From positions 1-15,569 of the forward strand of contig CALDPN010000122.1 in NCBI GenBank assembly GCA_937911235.1: DNA of 15,569 nt, written 5' to 3'. Made by a program: the position numbers and the translations under genes. The notes beneath the pieces are model-generated. The model had not been told where the DNA came from. It saw nothing but the letters and a program-made list of their open reading frames with translations, and searched no databases. Positions 8,565 to 14,631 of this stretch are shown piece after piece. Numbering within the stretch: position 1 is the first letter of the stretch; every line of letters begins with the position of its first letter. The stretch is from an uncultured Bacteroidales bacterium. GTDB lineage: Bacteria; Bacteroidota; Bacteroidia; Bacteroidales; Paludibacteraceae.

Positions 8565-8917
8565 AGTTCTGGAATTTCATTTATCTCTGCATCTTCCCAA
8601 AGGTGTTCTAAATCGTAGAATGCACGTGGCTCGCGTTGCATTATGTGAACCATGATGTCAGAGTAGTCTGCCACAATCCATTCGCTATTTTCAAATCCTT
8701 CCATAGCGATAGGTTTTTCTCCGTAATTTTTTCTTACGTATTCTTTTAGGTTGGTTGCTACGTAGTTTACGTGAGTGTTAGAGTTACCTTCGCAAATAAC
8801 CATATACTCGCAAATGCAGTTTTCTATTCCTGTTAAATCAACAACTACTATTTTAGAAGCTTTACCATCTTGTAAACCTTCTACAATCATATCAACGAAT
8901 TTCTTATTTTGTGTCAT
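8561..8917 (-). CDS. rsfS: Ribosomal silencing factor RsfS (Iojap/DUF143 family)
   Basis: RsfS binds ribosomal protein L14 on the 50S subunit and blocks joining with 30S when nutrients are scarce (family knowledge). The 118 residues are a typical length. The family core is plain: KASKIVVVDLTGIEN near residue 20-34, the CEYMVICEGNSNTHV block, EGFENSEWIVADYSDIMVHIM and the closing PRAFYDLEHLW. The start ATG follows the mrp stop with only one base between, and its own stop overlaps the ftsH start (ATGA). In many bacteria rsfS neighbours nadD; here it is with ftsH, an order I believe is common in Bacteroidales. Confidence 0.95.
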   Translation of the reverse strand: MTQNKKFVDMIVEGLQDGKASKIVVVDLTGIENCICEYMVICEGNSNTHVNYVATNLKEYVRKNYGEKPIAMEGFENSEWIVADYSDIMVHIMQREPRAFYDLEHLWEDAEINEIPEL

Positions 8918-8918
8918 A

Positions 8919-9974
8919 TTATTCTTTTATTAGTTCTGCAAATATACTGCTTTTTGCAACATTCTCAAAAGCTTGCGCTATAATATCATCATCTTTAAGT
9001 GCAATAGGCGTGCCTGCATCGCCAGAATCGCAAATGCCTTGTACTAAAGGGATTTGTCCCAAAAGTTTTAACCCTCTCTTTTCTGCTAGGTTTTTAACAC
9101 CATCTTTACCAAAGATATAATATTTATTTTCTGGTAGCTCTTTTGGTGTAAACCAAGACATATTTTCTATTAAGCCAATGATAGGTACGTTTACTTTATC
9201 GTTTTGGAACATGTCGATACCCTTAATTGCATCTGCTAGAGCTACTTGTTGTGGGGTACTTACCACTACTGCTCCGTCTAGTTTTATTGTGCCCACAATG
9301 CTTAAGTGAATATCGCTTGTGCCAGGAGGAAGGTCGATAAGGAAATAGTCTAGTTCGCCCCATGCAGCATCGTTGATTAGTTGTTTAATGGCATTGCTTG
9401 CCATAGCTCCACGCCAAACAATTGCAGATTCTGGGTTTACAAAGAAACCAATTGAAAGTATCTTAATGCCATACTTTTCTATTGGCATAATTTTGCCGTT
9501 TTCGTCGGCTACTGGTCTAGCGTCTTCTATATTGAACATTTTAGGAATAGAAGGGCCGTAAATGTCTGCATCTAAAAGACCTACTTTATAGCCTGCTTTG
9601 CTTAGTGCAATGGCAAGGTTTGCAGATACTGTAGATTTTCCTACGCCACCTTTACCAGATGAAATTGCTAGTTTGCATTTTACTCCTTCAAGTGGCATTG
9701 CTTTTGGTGCTTGCACGGGAGCGTTTACAATCACGTCTATATGGCCTTTAATGTCAACGTCTTCGCTTACAAATGTAAGGATCGCTTGTTCACATGCTTT
9801 GATTAAAGACTTTGCAAATGGGTCTTGTGGTTTTAACTGTAGTGAAAACCACACAGAGTTTCCATCTATTCTTATGTTGTCTGCCACCATATTTGCACTA
9901 ACAATGTCTTCGCCAGTGCCAGGGTAGCGTACTTTTTTAAGCGCGTCTATAATTAATTGTGGGTATAGTGTCAT
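8919..9974 (-). CDS. mrp: Mrp/ApbC-family P-loop ATPase (Fe-S cluster carrier)
   Basis: The protein belongs to the Mrp/NBP35 group, which carries or assembles Fe-S clusters in the cytosol. Its 351 residues include an N-terminal MIP18-type domain (about 1-85) and an ATPase domain with the deviant Walker A GKGGVGKST (107-115), DADIYGPS and the DLPPGTSD switch. The expected CxxC cluster-binding pair after IENMSWF is absent: the stretch reads TPKELPENKYYIFG (about 276-289), with no cysteine. I recall the same pattern in other Bacteroidetes Mrp proteins, so it is probably lineage-wide rather than a mutation. The gene sits 5 nt after trmB and 1 nt before rsfS. Confidence 0.93.
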   Translation of the reverse strand: MTLYPQLIIDALKKVRYPGTGEDIVSANMVADNIRIDGNSVWFSLQLKPQDPFAKSLIKACEQAILTFVSEDVDIKGHIDVIVNAPVQAPKAMPLEGVKCKLAISSGKGGVGKSTVSANLAIALSKAGYKVGLLDADIYGPSIPKMFNIEDARPVADENGKIMPIEKYGIKILSIGFFVNPESAIVWRGAMASNAIKQLINDAAWGELDYFLIDLPPGTSDIHLSIVGTIKLDGAVVVSTPQQVALADAIKGIDMFQNDKVNVPIIGLIENMSWFTPKELPENKYYIFGKDGVKNLAEKRGLKLLGQIPLVQGICDSGDAGTPIALKDDDIIAQAFENVAKSSIFAELIKE

Positions 9975-9979
9975 TTTGT

Positions 9980-10708
9980 TTATCCTCTTCTGTTGTAACT
10001 TTTATAATTATCTTTTTCTATATCTTCATCTACCTCTACAAATTCTAATCTCTTAGAAAGAATAAATTGAATGTATTTAATAGAAAGTCCACGTTCTAGC
10101 CATTGTTTTTCGTAGTGAGTTTTAATTGATAAAATCTCATTGTCCCAACCACTATGGTAAAGATCGTCTGTGCACACATTTACTGTATAGTTATTCTTTT
10201 CTACCATTAGTTTTGTATATGTGTAAAGGAATGGACTGTCTGTTTTAAGGTGGATAATACCATCTTCTTTCATGATTTGTTGGTATCTTTCCATAAACGC
10301 AGTGCTAGTAAGGCGTTTTCTCACCTTTTTCATTTGTGGGTCAGGAAATGTAATCCAGATTTCGCTCACTTCGTTTTCTGCAAAGAAACTGGTAATCATT
10401 TCTATATTTGTGCGTAGGAAAGCTACGTTTTTGTCGCCGTTTAAGAAAGATTTTTTCGCGCCTGTCCACATTCTGGCTCCCTTAATATCTATACCGATAA
10501 AATTCTTTTCAGGGAACAGATGTGCTAGTTCAACTGTGTATTCTCCTTTACCACAGCCCAACTCTAAAACTATAGGATTTGAGTTGCCGAAGTATTCGTG
10601 CCATTTACCTTTTAGTTTAAAGTCGTTTTCAAGTTCTTTTGCAGGACATTGGAACACGTTTGTGAAGGTTTCCATTTCTGCAAATTTCTGTAATTTATTC
10701 TTTCCCAT
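9980..10708 (-). CDS. trmB: tRNA (guanine-N7-)-methyltransferase TrmB
   Basis: TrmB makes m7G46 in the variable loop of many tRNAs using S-adenosylmethionine. The 242-residue protein shows the SAM-binding motif LELGCGKGEY (48-57), motif II GIDIKGAR (72-79) and the family block ITFPDPQMKKVRKRL (119-133). That block reads FPDPQ instead of the commoner FPDPWPK, which I take to be the Bacteroidetes variant. LKTDS (154-158) completes the set. The start at 10708 overlaps the gldH coding end by 14 nt; a later in-frame ATG (residue 12) would leave a 20-nt gap, so either start is possible. A 5-nt gap leads to mrp. Confidence 0.94.
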   Translation of the reverse strand: MGKNKLQKFAEMETFTNVFQCPAKELENDFKLKGKWHEYFGNSNPIVLELGCGKGEYTVELAHLFPEKNFIGIDIKGARMWTGAKKSFLNGDKNVAFLRTNIEMITSFFAENEVSEIWITFPDPQMKKVRKRLTSTAFMERYQQIMKEDGIIHLKTDSPFLYTYTKLMVEKNNYTVNVCTDDLYHSGWDNEILSIKTHYEKQWLERGLSIKYIQFILSKRLEFVEVDEDIEKDNYKSYNRRG

Positions 10709-11177
10709 TGTCTACTTTTTCTATGGTTAATCCTAGTGATTCTATTCCTGTTAGTAGGCTGTCTCTCATAGCCTGATAAATTTCAAATGTGTACTGACCT
10801 TTTTTGTGAAATTTAATTCCATTCATATAAATGAGTGGCATTTCATAAAGGTAAAAATAATCTTGTCCTAAAGGAAGACCAATATTGTCGTAAAGATAAC
10901 ATTCTAATGTATCTTTGGCGATATTCCCTTCTGGGTCTGTAGAAGAAGTAAATAACCACAAATTTTGATGTTGAACCAGAGAATTGTGTCTAATGTTGAG
11001 TAATACGTTATAGTGGTTAATTGTATCTTCTGCGTTAAATGAAAACGAGATAACAGAATCTTGATGCCATGTGCAATCGTCTATGTTGTGGTATTTGTTG
11101 TAAACACGAGAATTGTTGCAAGATGACATTAAAAGAATAGCTATTATTGTTAATGAAATAATCTTAACTGTTTTCAT
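10695..11177 (-). CDS. gldH: GldH-family gliding-motility lipoprotein
   Basis: The 160 residues start with a lipoprotein signal peptide: a basic start (MKTVK), a hydrophobic stretch to residue 16 and the lipobox LMSSC, with acylation at C20. The following region VYNKYHNIDDCTWHQDSVISFSFN is typical of GldH. In Flavobacterium johnsoniae GldH is needed for gliding, but the gene is kept by many Bacteroidales that do not glide, where its job is unclear. No other gld or T9SS genes are in the window, so motility should not be inferred. The gene overlaps ricT (ATGA) and trmB (14 nt), an embedding that has no evident functional logic. Confidence 0.87.
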   Translation of the reverse strand: MKTVKIISLTIIAILLMSSCNNSRVYNKYHNIDDCTWHQDSVISFSFNAEDTINHYNVLLNIRHNSLVQHQNLWLFTSSTDPEGNIAKDTLECYLYDNIGLPLGQDYFYLYEMPLIYMNGIKFHKKGQYTFEIYQAMRDSLLTGIESLGLTIEKVDNGKE

Positions 11178-12286
11178 TTTTGTGGTCTGTGTTTTTTGTT
11201 CTTTTTATTCTTTTTCTTTTTATTGTCGAATCGAGTTAAACTACCTTCGCCTACTGCAGTTGCAAAGTCTAATGGTGTTACTTTGTCTGAGTCACTTGCA
11301 ATAAGTAGGTCGTCTGGTTTAATGCCTTTCTCGTTTAACTCTATTACTTCTTTTACTCGTTCCAATGGAAGTTCAACTAGATTTTGTGGGCTGTTTGGTG
11401 CAGTAGAATATGTCATTTTACGTGCAAAGGTGTCTAGTTTGAAGAAGTAATATTCGTTTTCTTTTGTAGCAAGAACTATGTTTCTGTCTGGGAATTCTTT
11501 AAGTGCTTCTATATAGTTTTCTAGCTCAAAATTCAAACAGCATTTAAGTTTTGCGCATTGGCCTGCAAGTTTTTGAGGATTCATTGAAATGTCTTGAACC
11601 CTAGCGGCATTGGTGCCCACAGATGTAAATTTGCTTAGGAATGTGGAACAGCAAAGTTCTCTACCGCAAGGACCTGTGCCACCAATGCGACCTGCTTCTT
11701 GGCGTGCACCAATTTGTTTCATTTCAATTCTAACTTTAAACTCCTCTGCTAAAACCTTGATTAGTTGTCTAAAGTCAACCCTTTCGTCTGCAATGTAATA
11801 GAAAATAGCTTTGTTTCCGTCTCCTTGGTACTCTACATCACCAATCTTCATGTCTAGGTTCAGGTCTTTAGCAATTTTTCTAGTGCGAAGCATTGCATCG
11901 TTTTCTTTAGCTTTAGATTCTTCCCATTTTTCTAAATCTGCAGGTTTTGCCTTTCTATATACTCTGCGAACTTCGTTTCTATTTATATCATAGCCATTTT
12001 TTCTCATTTGCAGAGCTACTAGATAACCTTGTAGAGTTACAACGCCAATGTCGTGGCCTGGATTAGATTCTACTGCTACAATATCGCCTTTTTCTAGAGT
12101 TAAATTATTTGAGTTTAAATAATATCCTTTTCTAGTGTTTTTAAATTGGACTTCCACATATTGGCAAGTCTCATGGTTTACAGGAATATCTGCCAACCAA
12201 TCATATACGCTTAGCATCTGGTTTGAGCATTTTTTGCTACCAGAAGCAGTGATGCGTGCGTTACCCTTATCTAGTGTATATTCCAT
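11174..12286 (-). CDS. ricT: RicT/PSP1 C-terminal domain protein
   Basis: The 370-residue protein has a PSP1 C-terminal domain (about 100-186) followed by the conserved cysteine region GGTGPCGRELCCSTFL and GQCAKLKCCLNFE. The cysteines are C207, C212, C213, C244, C249 and C250. In Bacillus subtilis, RicT with RicA and RicF forms the Fe-S Y-complex that assists RNase Y in mRNA processing; neither partner is in this window, so the Bacteroidetes role may differ. The last 17 residues (354-370) are almost all Lys, Asn, His and Arg, a likely disordered nucleic-acid-binding tail. The start codon overlaps the holB stop by one base (TAATG). The holB-ricT pairing is also common elsewhere in bacteria. 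Confidence 0.93.
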   Translation of the reverse strand: MEYTLDKGNARITASGSKKCSNQMLSVYDWLADIPVNHETCQYVEVQFKNTRKGYYLNSNNLTLEKGDIVAVESNPGHDIGVVTLQGYLVALQMRKNGYDINRNEVRRVYRKAKPADLEKWEESKAKENDAMLRTRKIAKDLNLDMKIGDVEYQGDGNKAIFYYIADERVDFRQLIKVLAEEFKVRIEMKQIGARQEAGRIGGTGPCGRELCCSTFLSKFTSVGTNAARVQDISMNPQKLAGQCAKLKCCLNFELENYIEALKEFPDRNIVLATKENEYYFFKLDTFARKMTYSTAPNSPQNLVELPLERVKEVIELNEKGIKPDDLLIASDSDKVTPLDFATAVGEGSLTRFDNKKKKNKKNKKHRPQK

Positions 12287-13371
12287 TATTTCTTAATTTG
12301 AGTCATTAAATTTATTCCTAGGTCGAATAAGACAATTTTTGTGTTTACATTTTGAGAAATGTCCCTGCTTGCCTTTTCGAATAATTCTGTTATATTTTCA
12401 ATGTTTTCTACGGTTAAAAAGCGTCTAAATTTATCAGAGAATGCTTGTTCTGAATTCGTCATATAATTCAATGAAGAATTTTGCAAATGTGCAATAAAAC
12501 ACTCTCTAGTAATATGTTGTGTGTATGATAAAAAGTCTTTTATGTTTTCTCTGCTTCTGCTAGCCATAGACTCTGTCCAATTTTTCAAGGTCAAGAGATT
12601 TTTTGAATAGGCGCAAAGCATTAATGTTCTATAATTGTTTAGATTGTCTTCGCTGTCTTCGCTATTTTGTGATACTTCCAGTGCTTTAACATAATTACCG
12701 TTTGCAATGTGGGCAATGTATTGACCTACGTGTTTTGAAAGAGTTTCTTCGTCTATCACAGGCACGTGAACCATTTGTGATCTAGAAATAATTGTAGGTA
12801 AGATTGCATCTGGTTGTTCTGAAATAAGTATAAATATAGTGTTTGCAGGTGGTTCTTCAATAAGTTTTAGGAGTTTATTGGCGCATGTCTCGTGCATTTT
12901 TTCCGCAAGCCATACAATCATTATTTTATAACCATTTGAATATGATTTAAGACTTAATTTTCTTAATATTTCCTCACTTTCGTTGCTATAAATAAGTCCT
13001 TGTTTTTCGTTGCTTATAGTATTTATCCAACCTTTGTATGAGAAATATGGGCTTTCTATTACCTTTTCTCTCCAACTGTCCATAAAATCATTACATACTG
13101 TTTTAGAGCCCTCTTTTGTAATAGGGAAAGCAAAATGTAGGTCTGGATGTGTGAGTTTTTGCATCAATCTACAAGAAGGACAAACACCGCAAGAGTCATT
13201 TTCTTGTTTGTTTTCGCATTGCAAGTATTGTGCAGTGGCAAGGGCAAGAGCAAGTTTTCCACAACCTTCATTGCCCCACAAAAGCAATGCGTGTGGAATA
13301 CGACCTTCTTTAACACTACTAATTAATTGTGTTTTAAGATTCTCTTGTCCTATAATCTCTCTAAATAACAC
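12286..13371 (-). CDS. holB: DNA polymerase III delta' subunit (clamp loader)
   Basis: Delta' is part of the clamp loader that places the beta sliding clamp on DNA. The 361 residues begin with the typical FREIIGQENLKTQL and have a P-loop-like GNEGCGKL at 33-40, a four-cysteine zinc module (C52, C61, C64, C67) and the conserved NKLLKLIEEPPANTIFIL block. The residue after the P-loop Lys is Leu instead of Ser/Thr, and the usual SRC motif reads SRS in TIISRSQMV. Both fit delta', which is generally a non-hydrolysing member, better than the DnaX motor subunit. The start codon is GTG; there is no in-frame ATG near it, and the upstream frame closes at a stop. The gene leads the nine-gene minus-strand unit. 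Confidence 0.9.
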   Translation of the reverse strand: MLFREIIGQENLKTQLISSVKEGRIPHALLLWGNEGCGKLALALATAQYLQCENKQENDSCGVCPSCRLMQKLTHPDLHFAFPITKEGSKTVCNDFMDSWREKVIESPYFSYKGWINTISNEKQGLIYSNESEEILRKLSLKSYSNGYKIMIVWLAEKMHETCANKLLKLIEEPPANTIFILISEQPDAILPTIISRSQMVHVPVIDEETLSKHVGQYIAHIANGNYVKALEVSQNSEDSEDNLNNYRTLMLCAYSKNLLTLKNWTESMASRSRENIKDFLSYTQHITRECFIAHLQNSSLNYMTNSEQAFSDKFRRFLTVENIENITELFEKASRDISQNVNTKIVLFDLGINLMTQIKK

Positions 13372-13391
13372 TTTATACCTATTCTAAACTA

Positions 13392-13399
13392 CAAAGATA
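13392..13399 (-). promoter_or_regulatory. Bacteroidetes -7 promoter element for the holB-psd unit
   Basis: On the minus strand the sequence reads TATCTTTG, matching TAnnTTTG, about 20 nt before the GTG start of holB. A clear -33 TTTG is not seen at the right distance. It is the only consensus -7 element I found ahead of the block, so it is the likely start of the long transcript. Internal promoters are not excluded. Confidence 0.65.
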
Positions 13400-13467
13400 A
13401 TAAATAAATTTAGGAATTTTGCGATTAAATGATAGTATAATCAAATTATTTTTTTGATAAATAAAAA

Positions 13468-13499
13468 TTTGGAGTTCTCATTTTCAGTACATAACTTTG
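13468..13499 (+). promoter_or_regulatory. Bacteroidetes -33/-7 promoter for ftsB
   Basis: TTTG at 13468-13471 (-33) and TAACTTTG at 13492-13499 (-7) are separated by 20 nt, close to the Bacteroides consensus in both sequence and spacing. The ATG of ftsB lies 8 nt beyond the -7 box, so the leader is only a few nucleotides and the mRNA may be nearly leaderless. Confidence 0.82.
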
Positions 13500-13507
13500 C
13501 AGTAAGT

Positions 13508-13798
13508 ATGAACAAGGTATTTTCCATAATAAAGATATTGACAAACAAGTACTTAATTGTAGTTGTGGTATTCGTTATTGCCATGACTACAACAGAAGAG
13601 CATAATGCTTTTCAGGCTATGGAGAATGCTCGTACTATTAAACGTTTAGAAAAAGAACTTGCATTTTATAAAAATAAATCTGCAGAAAATAAAAAACGCC
13701 TTGAACAACTAAAAGCAGACAAAGAGCAAATAGAAAAATTTGCTCGCGAAAGATACAGAATGCATGCTCCCAACGAAGATGTATTCGTGGTGGAGTAG
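13508..13798 (+). CDS. FtsB/DivIC-type septum formation initiator
   Basis: This small divisome protein has 96 residues. A short N-terminal cytoplasmic piece is followed by one transmembrane helix (about 15-27), a long heptad-like coiled coil (about 36-75) rich in Lys/Glu/Leu, and the family's C-terminal signature FARERYRMHAPNEDVFVV. FtsB-like proteins link FtsL and FtsQ to activate septal wall synthesis. FtsB and DivIC cannot be told apart by eye, so I give no symbol. The start is ATG 13508; the longer frame from 13454 would read through the promoter. It is transcribed divergently from holB, and its stop codon directly abuts the stop codon of the opposing gene. Confidence 0.88.
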   Translation: MNKVFSIIKILTNKYLIVVVVFVIAMTTTEEHNAFQAMENARTIKRLEKELAFYKNKSAENKKRLEQLKADKEQIEKFARERYRMHAPNEDVFVVE

Positions 13799-14170
13799 TT
13801 ATCTTCCTATAGGCGGAAAAAAGGCGTCTTCTTGATGTTCTATCTCAAAATTTCCATCCAACGTTGGTATAATAGAAATAATGTCAAATCTTATATCTTT
13901 ATTAATGTTGTATTTAAAGATATAAGCCTGTGTAGCATTTACTATGCGTTTTATTTTAGTATGGTTTACAGCATCTGACGGATGGCAAAACTTGTCGTTT
14001 TTTCGAGTTTTTACCTCTACAACAACAATAAAATCTTTGTTTTCCGCTATAATGTCTAGTTCTATATGACCAACACGCCAGTTTCTATGCCTTATGAAAT
14101 ATCCTTTATTAATAAGAAATGAAGTGGCTAATTCTTCGCCTTTTGATCCAAATTTTTGAAGTTCGTTCAT
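13799..14170 (-). CDS. YraN family protein (UPF0102, predicted endonuclease fold)
   Basis: This 123-residue protein has the restriction-endonuclease-like fold of the YraN family, whose biological role is not established. Visible motifs are FGSKGEELA (7-15, with E12), HIELDIIA (35-42, with E37 and D39) and VEVKTR (51-56, with E52 and K54), which match the (D/E)-xK pattern expected to bind a metal. HPSDAVNHTKIKRI is also conserved in the family. A possible ribosome-binding AGAGG sits before the ATG. On the minus strand TAATTTTG (14213-14220) fits the -7 consensus. The convergent stop codons leave no room for a terminator between this gene and the FtsB-like gene. Confidence 0.9.
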   Translation of the reverse strand: MNELQKFGSKGEELATSFLINKGYFIRHRNWRVGHIELDIIAENKDFIVVVEVKTRKNDKFCHPSDAVNHTKIKRIVNATQAYIFKYNINKDIRFDIISIIPTLDGNFEIEHQEDAFFPPIGR

Positions 14171-14212
14171 ATTTTCCTCTTTAAAAGATTAATTTATTGG
14201 GACTTACAAGCA

Positions 14213-14220
14213 CAAAATTA
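14213..14220 (-). promoter_or_regulatory. Possible -7 promoter element for the yraN-family gene
   Basis: The minus strand reads TAATTTTG, a match to TAnnTTTG about 43 nt before the ATG at 14170. No -33 TTTG is visible at 19-21 nt, and the region is very AT-rich, so a chance match is possible. Confidence 0.45.
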
Positions 14221-14238
14221 ATAAAAATTTCGAGAATA

Positions 14239-14271
14239 TTTGGATTGTATTATAAAAAATGTGTATCTTTG
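14239..14271 (+). promoter_or_regulatory. Bacteroidetes -33/-7 promoter for rpsO
   Basis: TTTG at 14239-14242 and TATCTTTG at 14264-14271 are separated by 21 nt, a near-perfect Bacteroides promoter. Transcription should begin about 14277, leaving a leader of under 20 nt before the ATG at 14295. Confidence 0.85.
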
Positions 14272-14294
14272 CCGACCTTTTAAAAATTATATAT

Positions 14295-14564
14295 ATGTAT
14301 TTAAGCAAAGAACAAAAAGAAGAAATCTTTGGCAAATACGGAAAGTCTAATACTGACACTGGTTCTCCTGAAAGCCAGATAGCATTATTTTCTACCCGTA
14401 TTGCTCATTTGACTGAACACTTAAAGTCAAACAAAAAAGATTATAGCACAGAACGTGCTTTAGTAATGTTAGTAGGTAAACGTCGTCGTTTATTAGATTA
14501 CTTAAAAGAACGCGACATCGAACGTTATCGTAACATTATTCGTGAACTAGGTATCAGAAAATAA
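14295..14564 (+). CDS. rpsO: 30S ribosomal protein S15
   Basis: S15 binds the central domain of 16S rRNA early in 30S assembly and helps form a bridge to the 50S subunit. From ATG 14295 the protein is 89 residues, the standard S15 length, and starts MYLSKEQK. The signature TGSPESQIALFSTRIAHLTEHL, then KRRRLLDYL, is intact, and the tail ends RELGIRK. The upstream ATG at 14259 would add 12 residues but lies inside the promoter. The short leader leaves no room for an E. coli-like autoregulatory pseudoknot. Unlike in many bacteria, pnp does not follow. Confidence 0.98.
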   Translation: MYLSKEQKEEIFGKYGKSNTDTGSPESQIALFSTRIAHLTEHLKSNKKDYSTERALVMLVGKRRRLLDYLKERDIERYRNIIRELGIRK

Positions 14565-14579
14565 TCTGATATTCTTAAC

Positions 14580-14617
14580 AAAAAAAAGATGCAAGTTTAA
14601 GTTTGCATCTTTTTTTT
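14580..14617. terminator. Bidirectional terminator between rpsO and rseP
   Basis: The stem GATGCAA (14588-14594) pairs with TTGCATC (14603-14609). It is extended by eight A residues on the left and eight T residues on the right. It works on both strands and lies between converging rpsO and rseP. Confidence 0.92.
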
Positions 14618-14631
14618 ATTTGTATAGGATT

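Noticed and set aside
10561..10569. Second copy of ACTCTAAAA, the right arm of the 523-547 palindrome
   Set aside because: It is inside trmB coding sequence with no inverted partner arm nearby; a lone 9-mer in 15 kb of AT-rich DNA is expected by chance.
10272..10730. 152-codon open frame on the + strand
   Set aside because: Antisense to trmB and the end of gldH, with no promoter or recognisable domain.
13440..13458. 6-7-6 inverted repeat ATCAAA / TTTGAT in the holB-ftsB intergenic region
   Set aside because: Short arms in very AT-rich sequence with no matching copy elsewhere; too weak to call a recombination site or operator.
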